Numbered from the stretch's first letter, positions 46,832-55,832 are shown. The stretch: DNA of 64,000 nucleotides from Paludibacter sp. (GCA_028710895.1 JAQTTH010000014.1:59867-123866); one strand, 5' to 3'. Translations and numbers: made by a program. Notes: a model not told the origin generated them from the letters alone.

Positions 46832-49800
46832 TTAGAATTTCAAGTTAAGACCTAACATAAGTGTTCTGGCAATAGGATAAGGTGCATTATCAATACCTGA
46901 TACTGGTAATGCCGGTTCGAGTCCAGAATAGTTGCTGATAGTAAAGACGTTATCTACCATACCATAGATTTGCATCGTTGACAGTCCAATTTTTTTTGTC
47001 CAGGAGTTTGATGTTACATTATAGGCTAAGCGCAGATTACGTAATTTCAGATAGGATCCATTTTCAATAAAATAGGTTGACATCCGGGTTTCATTATTGT
47101 TATCCAGAACCGTCAAAGCAGGAATATCTGTATTTGTATTCTCAGGAGTCCATGCATTCAGAATTGACTTTCCGCGGTTCGTATTTTTATCGCCATAGGT
47201 CATAAAATTCAACTGACGTTTAGTCGTGTTATAAATATCGAATCCTAAATCGCTATTAAAGAAGCAGCTTAAAGTCAGATTTTTATAATTCAAGTTCAAA
47301 TTTAATCCCATCGACAAGTCCGGGTTTGGATCACCTATTACACATTGATCTTTATCGTTAATCACACCATTATGATCTAAATCGCGATATATGAAACGTC
47401 CTACTCCTTTTCCTTGTTGATCAGCATGATTCAATACCTGATCCTGCGTTTGAAAGATACCATCTACCACATAGCCATAAAAAACTCCTAACGGTTGTCC
47501 TACAATATTACGTTGATCGCCGCCGGTTTGAGTTACAAGAGCATTCAAACGCACCAATTTATTTTTATACTTGGAAATGTTAAACGAACCATCCCACGAG
47601 AAATCACCTTGTTTCTTTGGTGTGTAATTCAATACCAGCTCAAATCCATTATTTCTCATATCACCTGTATTCATCCACATGGCTGAGTTTTCACCCATCA
47701 CTGAGAGAGAGGGTGGTATAGTGAGCATGTCTTTCGTATTCTTGATATAATAATCAAAACTTAATGATAATTCGTTATTAAAGAAAGAAGCGTCTAATCC
47801 AACATTTGTTTGTGTTGTTGTTTCCCATTTTAAGTCCGGATTACCCGAAGTCATTACTTTAATACCGGTAACACTGGTTGTATTAGCACCATTCAAATCA
47901 TACGAGGCATTTCCAATATCATATCCGTATGAACTGTAGGTTGCATAGTTACCTATTTCCGAGTTACCTGTCTGGCCCCAACCTCCACGTACTTTTATAT
48001 AATCAATGTTTTTTACTTTCGGAATGAAAGATTCTTCAGTTAATCTCCAGGCTCCTGAAAATGCAGGAAAAATACCTGAATTATTTGATTGTTGTAGTCT
48101 CGAACTTGCATCACGGCGAATAGTTGCCGAAAGCAGATATTTATCAGCAAAATTATAATCTGCTTTCCCAAAAACAGAGAATAATGCCCATTCTGATTTA
48201 CTTCCTCCATTTGTTTGAGTACCGCTTCCTGCATCCAATACCATATAATTCAGGTCTTCGAATGTGTAGTTATTACGAAATGCTGTCAAGCCCGAATACA
48301 TATAATTAATGGCTTCAGTTCCAGCCAATACATTCAGACTGTGTTTACCCGTCTTTAAATTGTAATTAGCTGTGTTTGACCAGGTATATGTATCACCCTG
48401 ACCATAACTAACAGACATACTATTCACGTCGGAAGGTTCTTGTTTCCGGTTCAATGAATTATTTAAAAACTGAATGTGTTCAATGCCCAAATTGGATTTT
48501 AGAGTCAGGTTCTTTAATGGTTTTACCTCCAGAAAGGCATTCCCTAAAATTCTCCAGCTATTGTTTTGATTATCTCTGGCATTGTAAAGCATTTTTACAG
48601 GATTACCGATATCTGAACTGGCAAGCTGCATGGGACTTGTATATACTCCGTCAATTGATTTTACCGGAATTGCCGGATTTTCGCGCATGGCAGTAAATGG
48701 AATACCACGGTCGTTTTGTGTCGATGCCCCAAGATCTTTCCAATTAGCAATCATTACATTTTCGCCAACTGTGATGTACTTGGAAATATTATAATTTGAA
48801 TTTAATCGTGCGGAATACCGTTTAAAGAAAGTATAATCAACCAATCCATTTTGGTCGGTGTAGTTCAAAGAAAGCATCATGTTTCCTTTTTCACTTCCGT
48901 TGGAAATCGAAGCCGAGTATTTATTAATCATAGCTGGTGAATAAATCTCATTTTGCCAGTTTGTATTGCTGAATGGAATTTTGTGTGCCGCATCAAGATA
49001 TTCTACAGCTACAGGAGTAGCCCCACTTCCATAAAACGGGTGAGTAGCTGTCATGCCACTATTTTGATTCGCCTTCCAAAATACTTCACCCCATTGGGTT
49101 GAATTCAACACATCAAATTGTTTTGCAACCATTTGTACACCTGACGAGATATCCAAATCGACAGATACTTTAGCTGTTTTTCCTTTTTTTGTGGTGATAA
49201 TAATTACTCCATTGGCGGCTCTTGCTCCGTAAATAGAAGCTGAGGATGCATCCTTAAGTACCTGCATCGATTCAATATCACCTGCATTTAATGAGTTCAG
49301 ATTTTCTGTTGTGGGTATACCATCAATAATATACAGTGGGTTGTTATTGTTTACAGTACCCATACCACGTATTCGAATGGAAGTACCACCACCTCCGGGT
49401 GCTCCATCTGAGTTAATCTGTACACCGGCAACACGCCCCTGCATGGCCTGAGCAGCATTTGCAAAAGGAGCATCTTTCATGTCCGCCACCTTAACAACCG
49501 AAACGGCTCCGGTTAAATCTGCTTTTTTCTGGGAGGTATAACCAGTTACAACAACTTCATCAATTAGTGCCTGATCGGGATCTAAAGTGATATTTAGCAC
49601 ATTGAGTTTTCCTGGTTTTACTTCAGCCTTTTTTAGTCCAATCATTGAAACCACCAACACAGATTCATTGTTTGGAATTGAAATAGTGAATTTACCGTTT
49701 ATATCGGTAATAGTTCCGGTACTTGTGCCTTTTAGTTTTATTGTTGCACCGATTAATGTTTCCCCATTCTCCGACGATCTTACAACACCGGAAATTGTTC

Positions 49801-49897
49801 GGGTTTGAGCAATCAAAGCGAAACTCATACTACAAAAAAATGCCAGTAGCTTTATTTTTCGTAGCAGATTGCATTGAAATTTTAATTTTTCATTCAT
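46832..49897 (-). CDS. SusC/RagA-family TonB-dependent transporter
   Basis: 1021 residues. An N-terminal signal region precedes a carboxypeptidase-D-like domain (about 34-110: GVVRSSENGETLIGATIKLKG), a TonB box-like DEVVVTGY, the plug with RGMGTVNNNNPLYIIDGIP, and a large 22-strand barrel ending in ARTLMLGLNLKF. With SusD it imports fructan oligosaccharides using TonB energy. It heads the SusC-SusD-lipoprotein-GH32 unit. No shared operator lies directly upstream; the nearest is 1.5 kb upstream, before gene 50194-51339, and a long inverted repeat lies between. Confidence 0.93.
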   Translation of the reverse strand: MNEKLKFQCNLLRKIKLLAFFCSMSFALIAQTRTISGVVRSSENGETLIGATIKLKGTSTGTITDINGKFTISIPNNESVLVVSMIGLKKAEVKPGKLNVLNITLDPDQALIDEVVVTGYTSQKKADLTGAVSVVKVADMKDAPFANAAQAMQGRVAGVQINSDGAPGGGGTSIRIRGMGTVNNNNPLYIIDGIPTTENLNSLNAGDIESMQVLKDASSASIYGARAANGVIIITTKKGKTAKVSVDLDISSGVQMVAKQFDVLNSTQWGEVFWKANQNSGMTATHPFYGSGATPVAVEYLDAAHKIPFSNTNWQNEIYSPAMINKYSASISNGSEKGNMMLSLNYTDQNGLVDYTFFKRYSARLNSNYNISKYITVGENVMIANWKDLGASTQNDRGIPFTAMRENPAIPVKSIDGVYTSPMQLASSDIGNPVKMLYNARDNQNNSWRILGNAFLEVKPLKNLTLKSNLGIEHIQFLNNSLNRKQEPSDVNSMSVSYGQGDTYTWSNTANYNLKTGKHSLNVLAGTEAINYMYSGLTAFRNNYTFEDLNYMVLDAGSGTQTNGGSKSEWALFSVFGKADYNFADKYLLSATIRRDASSRLQQSNNSGIFPAFSGAWRLTEESFIPKVKNIDYIKVRGGWGQTGNSEIGNYATYSSYGYDIGNASYDLNGANTTSVTGIKVMTSGNPDLKWETTTQTNVGLDASFFNNELSLSFDYYIKNTKDMLTIPPSLSVMGENSAMWMNTGDMRNNGFELVLNYTPKKQGDFSWDGSFNISKYKNKLVRLNALVTQTGGDQRNIVGQPLGVFYGYVVDGIFQTQDQVLNHADQQGKGVGRFIYRDLDHNGVINDKDQCVIGDPNPDLSMGLNLNLNYKNLTLSCFFNSDLGFDIYNTTKRQLNFMTYGDKNTNRGKSILNAWTPENTNTDIPALTVLDNNNETRMSTYFIENGSYLKLRNLRLAYNVTSNSWTKKIGLSTMQIYGMVDNVFTISNYSGLEPALPVSGIDNAPYPIARTLMLGLNLKF

Positions 49898-50075
49898 GAT
49901 TTATATTGATTTAAGAATTAGAATTTTCGACTTTAGGATTATTTCAATGTGTTTTAAATTGAAATAAAGAATTGAGAATTTAGGACAATTCAAATGTATT
50001 AAAAGTAATTGTAATAAGACAAAATAATAGAATTAAAAAATAATAGATAAACAGGCTCATTGTTAAAGCTTATTC

Positions 50076-50145
50076 AGCATCGTTGATAAAATAAATATTG
50101 CAACTTATAAATTATACGGCGCAGTAGGATTTTATCAACGATGCT
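50076..50145 (-). repeat. 17-bp perfect inverted repeat between the DUF4960-like paralogue and susC
   Basis: Arms AGCATCGTTGATAAAAT (50076-50092) and its exact complement (50129-50145) enclose 36 bp. It lies after the stop of the 50194 gene and 179 bp before the susC start. It may be a terminator/attenuator or processing site that separates expression levels of the two genes. Confidence 0.65.
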
Positions 50146-50193
50146 TTTAAAAAATCAGTGTTTTATGTGATTCTCTTTCTGATATTAACTGAT

Positions 50194-51339
50194 TTACTTT
50201 TTGATTAATTTGTTGACTGACAATACAACTCCTGTTTTGTCATAAATTTTCAGAATGTATAATCCGTTACTTATATCTGACACATCTTTGCCATAATTTA
50301 GTTCATATGAGTTAATGGTATTTATCTTTCTTCCATTAACAGAGAATAAATCAGCTGAAATATTTTCAGTTGAATTTTCAACTTTAAGTTTATCGTCAAC
50401 AATTGATGCTTGTAGTTTATTTTCGAGAGAAACATTTTGAACGGCGCTATTTACAGGTGAAAGAATATCTAATGTACTCTTAGTAATTGCTTCAATATTT
50501 GATCTGTATAAATTCAGGATGTTATTGCCAGTAACAGAGTTTTGACTCCATTCATTGGCTGCAGCACCAAATGCATAACATTTCCCTTTATATTCGGTTG
50601 TTGGGGCAAAATAAACATAACCAGCACAACAAAAATCAACTACCTGACCCCAAGTGGCTAATACAGTAGCATTATTCTCTTCTTCGAAAACTTTCACTGT
50701 ATTACTTCCAGCAGGTACTGTGTAACCATACGAGTTTAAATCCCACATTGAGTTATGATCTTCCTTCCATCCCGGACCAATTAATGGAATAGTTGGATTT
50801 GGAACTGACGGAAAGAAATCTGATGATGAAGTTGCATCTGCAAAAATCGGATCATTTGAGTGATCGTATATTTTACCAATCACAGGATTGATTGTCCAGG
50901 TATCTGCGTTATCACCACCTGCACCAGTTCCACGAATTCCCGGTACGCGCGTTGTTCTTCCCAATGTCACAATGAGCTGCGTAGCATGAGTCGTCAACAA
51001 TAAGTTTCCTCCATTTTTATAAAAAGCAGTTAACTTAGCCACAACATCCACATCTAACAATTCTGCAGGAACTGCACCGGTTCCTACTCTATCAACCTGA
51101 ATCCATGCTGCCTTATAAGTAGAGAGACTTACAGCCCCACTTTTAATTTGCGAAACAGGAACAAAAACACCTTTATAGGTATTAATACACCAATTTGCAG
51201 CAGCAATCTCATCATCATCTCCTGCAGTGTTCAGAGCTGATAATGATTCATACGTACTAATAAATGCAACTTTATTAGCCTGTGCCCACATCATAGTTGC
51301 TAACATTGATAGCACTAAAGTAAAAGTAATTTTTTTCAT
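50194..51339 (-). CDS. Secreted DUF4960-like protein with T9SS tail, paralogue of the SusE-position lipoprotein
   Basis: 381 residues. A standard signal peptide (MMWAQ) replaces the lipoprotein signal of its paralogue, and both fibronectin-III-like domains are missing. Residues about 22-295 align along their whole length with the C-terminal domain of the 43747-45144 product (AFISTYESLSALN, GDDDEIAAANW, QVDRVGTGAVP, LLLTTHATQL, LGRTTRVPGI, EDHNSMWDLNSYGY). The last ~70 residues form a T9SS tail (LFSVNGRKINTI...DISNGLYILKIYD). It carries the shared fructan operator 74 bp upstream, so it should be strongly induced with the locus. A surface fructan-binding role is inferred from the paralogue. Confidence 0.78.
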   Translation of the reverse strand: MKKITFTLVLSMLATMMWAQANKVAFISTYESLSALNTAGDDDEIAAANWCINTYKGVFVPVSQIKSGAVSLSTYKAAWIQVDRVGTGAVPAELLDVDVVAKLTAFYKNGGNLLLTTHATQLIVTLGRTTRVPGIRGTGAGGDNADTWTINPVIGKIYDHSNDPIFADATSSSDFFPSVPNPTIPLIGPGWKEDHNSMWDLNSYGYTVPAGSNTVKVFEEENNATVLATWGQVVDFCCAGYVYFAPTTEYKGKCYAFGAAANEWSQNSVTGNNILNLYRSNIEAITKSTLDILSPVNSAVQNVSLENKLQASIVDDKLKVENSTENISADLFSVNGRKINTINSYELNYGKDVSDISNGLYILKIYDKTGVVLSVNKLIKK

Positions 51340-51385
51340 AACAGTAATTTTTTAGAAGATTATTTTTTTGTTGAAAATCACGAAG

Positions 51386-51451
51386 CAAAAATAGAGTAAA
51401 CAAACACCAACGACTGTCAAATTTGTTGCATCATCATGTAATTTTGATACA
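51386..51451 (-). promoter_or_regulatory. Promoter with shared palindromic operator upstream of the SusC-SusD operon
   Basis: The plus strand 51426-51441 reads TTGCATCATCATGTAA inside a ~38-bp block (51414-51451) nearly identical to that at 41144-41181. The minus-strand -7 box TATTTTTG is at 51386-51393, with the same 33-bp offset. It lies ahead of the 50194 gene and probably drives the whole 50194-to-41195 run. Confidence 0.7.
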
Positions 51452-51514
51452 GAATTGAATATTTTTCTATGCAAACGTATGCACCATATACGTATTAATA
51501 CGCTGATGTACAAA

Positions 51515-51552
51515 CAAAAGGTGATTATCCATCATGGGACAATCACCTTTTG
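51515..51552 (-). terminator. Intrinsic terminator
   Basis: Arms CAAAAGGTGATT (51515-51526) and AATCACCTTTTG (51541-51552), followed by T-rich sequence on the minus strand. It ends the transcript of the epimerase gene. Confidence 0.75.
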
Positions 51553-51728
51553 ACAACTTTACTTCGGAAATTAGTTGTAATACTTTTCTTCGGGAAATTA
51601 CTTTCTTATACCACCTTCATCACCTTAGCACTTCCGGCATATTTTACCTCCGCCGGTTCGCCTGTAAAGCCCACCATGCCAAATTCAACACCGATGTTCG
51701 CTATGGTATTGTATATATGGTTTCCAAT

Positions 51729-52730
51729 TCAACAGGTTCTCTCAAACGCACAAATCTCCCGAATGCATTGCTCGATTGGCTTGAAAGTATAACCAAGAGC
51801 ATTCGTAATTTTTTTGGTTGAGTAATATTCTCTTTTCGTGGCCGTACGGGCTGTCGACCGGTCAATTTTTGGTTGGAAGCCAACTGTTTTTCCAAGCATC
51901 TCAGATACAAACCCAAAAATCCATAGCGTTTTTCCACCCATACCAATTAACGGTCTGTGCTTTTGAAATCCGTCAGCTATCCAGTTGAGAATATCCCGGT
52001 TGCAACAATTCTCGCTGACCAATACAAACCGTTCATTTGAGATTTCGGACTTTCCAAGTTGTATCATTATTTTCACAACATCCTGCACATCGACATATCC
52101 GGTTCCGCCGTTCGTGTAAAACGGTAACCCTTTTCGAACCTGACCGAAGAGCTGCGAACTCCCGCTATTGGTTCCGGATACGCCCAAAATTACTCCCGGA
52201 TTGACAATTACAGCTTGTAAGCCTTTGTTTATTCCTTTCCATACTTCCTGCTCAGAATAATATTTGCTGCGTGAGTAAGGAGAGCGATTAGGTGAATCCG
52301 TCCAGGTACTGTTTTCATCAAGCATCTCACCTGTTGATGCATTTCCACAAGCAGCTATGGAACTTACGAAACAGAGTTTTTGAATATGGTTGTCAAGAGC
52401 TGCCTGCACTACATTTTTGGTTCCTGCAACATTGGTGTCAATCATTGCTTCGGCATTGCCAGCCAACGAAACAACGGCTGCACAATGATAAACGATTGTA
52501 CTATTTTTCATTGCGGATTGTATTGAATCAAGATCCAACACATCGGCTATTTTCCAGTCGATTCGTGCTAAATAGTCGTCGGGGTTAGAGCAATAGAAAC
52601 TAAAAATAGTGCGTAAAGGTTTCAGATTGCTGCTTGCACGCCGAATAGCTGTAACACGTTCGTTCTCCTGTAACAGTTGCCACAACAAATTCCCACCCAC
52701 TAAACCTGTAGCTCCGGTTACCAGTATCAT
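51729..52730 (-). CDS. NAD(P)-dependent sugar epimerase/dehydratase-type Rossmann protein
   Basis: 333 residues of the extended short-chain dehydrogenase type: MILVTGATGLVGGNLLWQLL (GxxGxxG), DVLD, a Ser-rich VSSIAACG segment and the catalytic YSRSKYYSE (YxxxK). It resembles dihydroflavonol reductase/epimerase-like proteins of Bacteroidota, whose substrates are mostly unknown. It is divergent from the LOG-family gene with closely packed promoters. A further 40 codons stay open in frame after the TGA stop, down to a TAA at 51606-51608. Confidence 0.8.
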   Translation of the reverse strand: MILVTGATGLVGGNLLWQLLQENERVTAIRRASSNLKPLRTIFSFYCSNPDDYLARIDWKIADVLDLDSIQSAMKNSTIVYHCAAVVSLAGNAEAMIDTNVAGTKNVVQAALDNHIQKLCFVSSIAACGNASTGEMLDENSTWTDSPNRSPYSRSKYYSEQEVWKGINKGLQAVIVNPGVILGVSGTNSGSSQLFGQVRKGLPFYTNGGTGYVDVQDVVKIMIQLGKSEISNERFVLVSENCCNRDILNWIADGFQKHRPLIGMGGKTLWIFGFVSEMLGKTVGFQPKIDRSTARTATKREYYSTKKITNALGYTFKPIEQCIREICAFERTC

Positions 52731-52755
52731 TTTGGTCTATTTTTAAATTGAAGTT

Positions 52756-52785
52756 CAAAAATACGGAAAGAAAACTGTATTTTTG
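52756..52785. promoter_or_regulatory. Two divergent, closely packed -7 promoter elements
   Basis: The minus-strand TATTTTTG at 52756-52763 serves the epimerase and the plus-strand TATTTTTG at 52778-52785 serves the LOG gene. Only 14 bp separate them, so the two polymerase sites must overlap. Confidence 0.55.
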
Positions 52786-52826
52786 CATGTTCATTTTGTA
52801 AAACCCCAAAACCGGTCACCCTTTTC

Positions 52827-53405
52827 ATGCAAACCATTTGTGTTTATTGTGCTGCAAGCACCAAGATTAAGCCCCAGTATTTCGAAGCTACAGCCCGCTT
52901 AGGCAAGATATTGGCTGATGCAGAGTTGTCGGTTGTTTTTGGTGGCGGATCGTCGGGTTTGATGGGTCAACTGGCCGATAGCATATTGGCTGCAGGAGGA
53001 AAAATTACCGGAATTATCCCGCAATTTATGTGTGATGAAAACTGGCATCACGACGAACTGACTGAACTGATTGTGGTGGAAACCATGCACGAGCGCAAAC
53101 AGAAAATGGCAATGATGGCCGATGCTGTTATAGCTTTGCCGGGAGGTTGCGGAACGTTGGAAGAATTGCTGGAAGTGATTACCTGGAAACAGTTGGGCAT
53201 TTTCACAAAGCCCATTGTAATTGTAAATATGGATGGTTATTACGACGATTTGATTGCTATGCTGCACCGGGCTGTTGAAGAACAGTTTATGCGTGACGAA
53301 CACAAACGCATGTGGGAAGTGGTGAGTACACCCGAAGAAGTGCTGAGTGCTATACAAAATTCCGATTCATGGGATGCAACTGCCCGAAGTTTCGCAGCTA
53401 TTTGA
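52827..53405 (+). CDS. LOG-family nucleoside 5'-monophosphate phosphoribohydrolase (TIGR00730)
   Basis: 192 residues, cytosolic. The family motifs GGGSSGLMG and PGGCGTLEELLEVITWKQLG are present, together with the start ICVYCAASTKI. LOG proteins cleave the base from nucleoside monophosphates, including cytokinin ribotides in plants and some bacteria; in bacteria the usual role is nucleotide salvage or clean-up. It is 9 bp upstream of the DUF4271 gene. Confidence 0.88.
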   Translation: MQTICVYCAASTKIKPQYFEATARLGKILADAELSVVFGGGSSGLMGQLADSILAAGGKITGIIPQFMCDENWHHDELTELIVVETMHERKQKMAMMADAVIALPGGCGTLEELLEVITWKQLGIFTKPIVIVNMDGYYDDLIAMLHRAVEEQFMRDEHKRMWEVVSTPEEVLSAIQNSDSWDATARSFAAI

Positions 53406-53414
53406 TACTGACTT

Positions 53415-54248
53415 ATGATTCAACCCGATACCATAAAATTGCTCAACGACAGCACGCACGCTTTACCACACCATTTTGTGGCAAAAGTAGATTCTACAGC
53501 TATTCTTGATTCAATTGCCCGGGCTGACTCATTGCATAGAGCGGATTCAATCAAAGCAATTGTTCGTCTTATAATTCCAACCGGGCATATTGGTATTCCG
53601 CATCCCTCATTGCCAGGTACAGAGTACTGGGTGTTTCCGGTACTTGTATTCATGTTCTTTTTGCTTGTTTTTTCCATTGCGCGTTCCGGAAGTTTGATTC
53701 CTGAAACAATCAAAAACTTTTTTCAGGTAAAGGAGCGTTCCAGCATCTTTAGCAAAGCCACCGTCAACGATTTTCAAATCCGTATTTTTCTGATTGTTTT
53801 TTCAGTCGGCGTTATGAGTTTATACGCTTACCTGCAATTTCACAAACCGGGGTCTGACTTTTCGCTACTCATATATTCATACACATTGGTTATTACAGCG
53901 ATTTTCGTTGGACTGAAAGCGCTTATGTTTGATGTGCTGGGGTATGTTTTTTTAGATCAGGCAACTACCAAAATGGCTAAGGAAAGCTATTTTAATATTT
54001 TTTCTTTATTGGGTCTGTTATTGTTCCCATTATTGATAATTCAAATCTACATCCCCTATGATTTTAACGGAGCTATTGAGATAATTAGTCTGATTACGTG
54101 CATTATAGCTTACTTATTAATCATATTTAAACTTTTTCAGATATTTTTTCACAAAATAATAGCTTCGTTTTATATATTGTTGTATCTTTGCACCCTCGAA
54201 TTTTTACCCCTTTTTGCTTTATATCAGGTGTATCAATTTATAATGTAG
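53415..54248 (+). CDS. DUF4271 membrane protein
   Basis: 277 residues. A soluble N-terminal stretch of ~70 residues is followed by about seven membrane segments. The family and its position directly before hemD are conserved in many Bacteroidota. Its function is unknown. Inside its coding region, at 54183-54190, lies a TATCTTTG -7 box that could drive hemD separately. Confidence 0.8.
   Translation: MIQPDTIKLLNDSTHALPHHFVAKVDSTAILDSIARADSLHRADSIKAIVRLIIPTGHIGIPHPSLPGTEYWVFPVLVFMFFLLVFSIARSGSLIPETIKNFFQVKERSSIFSKATVNDFQIRIFLIVFSVGVMSLYAYLQFHKPGSDFSLLIYSYTLVITAIFVGLKALMFDVLGYVFLDQATTKMAKESYFNIFSLLGLLLFPLLIIQIYIPYDFNGAIEIISLITCIIAYLLIIFKLFQIFFHKIIASFYILLYLCTLEFLPLFALYQVYQFIM
54183..54190 (+). 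promoter_or_regulatory. Internal -7 promoter element for hemD
   Basis: TATCTTTG within the DUF4271 coding region, 85 bp before the TTG start of hemD. Confidence 0.4.
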
Positions 54249-54275
54249 GATGTTTTATTACTAAAAATTACTGCC

Positions 54276-55034
54276 TTGAAAATTAAGAAGATACTTGTTT
54301 CTCAGCCCCAACCAACCACCGAAAAATCGCCCTATTTTGACATTAGCGAAAAATATAATGTCAAAATTGATTTCAGACCATTTATCAAGGTTGAAGCAAT
54401 TCCAGCCAAAGAGTTCAGAACTCAACGGATTTCCATTTTGGATCACACGGCTATTATTTTTAATGCACGTCACGGAATTGATCATTTCTTCAGATTATGC
54501 GAAGAAATGCGCATAACCATTCCTGAAACCATGAAATATTTCTGTATTTCAGAGTCGGTTGCAGTATACCTACAGCGTTACATCCATTACCGTAAACGGA
54601 AAGTGTTTTTTGGTGCTACCGGAAAACTGGCCGATTTGGTTACCATTATGAACAAACACACCGATGAAAAATACCTGTTGATTACATCGGATGTTCAGAA
54701 CGAAGAAACCATGTCGCAACTGGAGAAATCGAAAATCACGTACAACAAAGCTGTTATGTACAAAACAGTAAGTAATGATTTCGGTCCGGATGAAGAGTTC
54801 AATTATGATATGTTGATGTTCTTCAGCCCTGTTGGTATAGCTTCGCTGTTGAAAAATTTCCCAAATTTTGAACAGGGCGATATTGCCATCGGATGTTTTG
54901 GTGCAACAACAGCGCAGGCCGTTCGCGATGCCGGACTACGATTGGATTGCGAAGCACCACTACCGGGTGTTCCATCCATGACTATGGCGTTGGAAAACTT
55001 CCTGAAAGAAACCAACAAAAAAGTACGTAAGTAG
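54276..55034 (+). CDS. hemD: Uroporphyrinogen-III synthase
   Basis: 252 residues, beginning at a TTG codon (KIKKILVSQPQP); no ATG upstream is in frame. HemD-type motifs include FNARHGIDHFF, FCISESVAVYLQRY, FFGATG, YNKAVMYKTV, FFSPVGIASLL and IGCFGATTAQAV. It closes and inverts ring D of hydroxymethylbilane to form uroporphyrinogen III for haem and corrinoid synthesis, in the cytosol. Bacteroidota HemD proteins are divergent, so the call rests partly on the DUF4271 neighbour. Confidence 0.85.
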   Translation: MKIKKILVSQPQPTTEKSPYFDISEKYNVKIDFRPFIKVEAIPAKEFRTQRISILDHTAIIFNARHGIDHFFRLCEEMRITIPETMKYFCISESVAVYLQRYIHYRKRKVFFGATGKLADLVTIMNKHTDEKYLLITSDVQNEETMSQLEKSKITYNKAVMYKTVSNDFGPDEEFNYDMLMFFSPVGIASLLKNFPNFEQGDIAIGCFGATTAQAVRDAGLRLDCEAPLPGVPSMTMALENFLKETNKKVRK

Positions 55035-55093
55035 TATTTATACACCGAATACGATTTGCCGAGGCTTCTGTAAGTCGTTTTTAAAATAGTGAG

Positions 55094-55135
55094 CTATCCC
55101 AAAAGTATCGAAGATTTTCCGTACTTTTGGGATAG
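55094..55135 (+). promoter_or_regulatory. Hairpin whose 3' arm is also the rnpA -7 element
   Basis: The stem CTATCCCAAAAGTA (55094-55107) pairs perfectly with 55122-55135. The 3' arm starts with TACTTTTG (55122-55129), a match to TAnnTTTG, placed so that transcription would start about 14 nt before the rnpA ATG. The same DNA may both end the hemD transcript and start that of rnpA. Confidence 0.5.
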
Positions 55136-55149
55136 TTTATTTTATTGCA

Positions 55150-55548
55150 ATGATTCACCCCAATTCCTTTCCTAAATCCGAACATTTATTTGGCGAAAAG
55201 CGCTTAAGCCGCCTGTTTACACAAGGCGATGCTTTTATAGCCTATCCACTCCGTGTTGTTTATTTGCTCGAAGCCAAGAAGGATGCCGAACCGGCCAGCG
55301 CTATGGTGAGTGTACCGAAAAAACGCTTCAAACGGGCTGTGAAACGCAACCGGCTCAAAAGGCTGATGCGGGAGGCGTACCGACTGAATAAGCAGGAACT
55401 TATTGCGAAACTAAACGAAAAGGAATTGCAACTTCACGTTGCGTTTAATTACGTGTCGGACGATGAACTTGACTTTGCGCAGGTGGAGAAAAAGATGAAA
55501 GTGGCGTTGCAACGACTCATTGAAAAAATTGATTCCCTACAGGTATAG
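55150..55548 (+). CDS. rnpA: Ribonuclease P protein component
   Basis: 132 residues, basic. It has the family start FPKSEHLFGEKRLSRLFTQG, SVPKKRFKRAVKRN and the RNR signature RNRLKRLMREAYR. It binds the RNase P RNA and helps mature the 5' ends of tRNAs. It is followed by yidD after 62 bp, the usual order. Confidence 0.92.
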   Translation: MIHPNSFPKSEHLFGEKRLSRLFTQGDAFIAYPLRVVYLLEAKKDAEPASAMVSVPKKRFKRAVKRNRLKRLMREAYRLNKQELIAKLNEKELQLHVAFNYVSDDELDFAQVEKKMKVALQRLIEKIDSLQV

Positions 55549-55610
55549 TTGGGGGCATTAAACAAATTCACGCAATTGCTTGTTAATATACAAGAACTTA
55601 CAGTGCAAAC

Positions 55611-55832
55611 ATGAAGAAGGTACTCCAATTCATCGTATTACTTCCGGTGTATTTTTACCGCTACAGTATTTCACCGCTTTTTCCGGCACGCTGTCGGTAC
55701 ACACCTACATGCTCGCAATATACAATTGAAGCCATCAAGAAATTTGGGATACTAAAAGGCGGAATATTGTCGATAAAACGGATCTCAAGTTGCCACCCCT
55801 GGGGAGGTAGCGGCTACGACCCCGTTCCATAA
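55611..55832 (+). CDS. yidD: Membrane protein insertion efficiency factor
   Basis: 73 residues with an N-terminal amphipathic segment, then [20 protein letters not shown] and [16 protein letters not shown], the conserved Cys-containing motifs of the family. It assists YidC-dependent membrane insertion. Confidence 0.92.
   Translation: MKKVLQFIVLLPVYFYRYSISPLFPARCRYTPTCSQYTIEAIKKFGILKGGILSIKRISSCHPWGGSGYDPVP

Noticed and set aside
49930..49970. Operator copy upstream of susC
   Set aside because: An ATTTCAAT...ATTGAAAT inverted repeat exists here, but it does not match the TTRCAT-N4-ATGTAA palindrome and lacks the -7 box at the expected offset.
51534..51821. Open frames on the + strand near the epimerase 3' end
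   Set aside because: They start inside a terminator stem and overlap the epimerase antisense.
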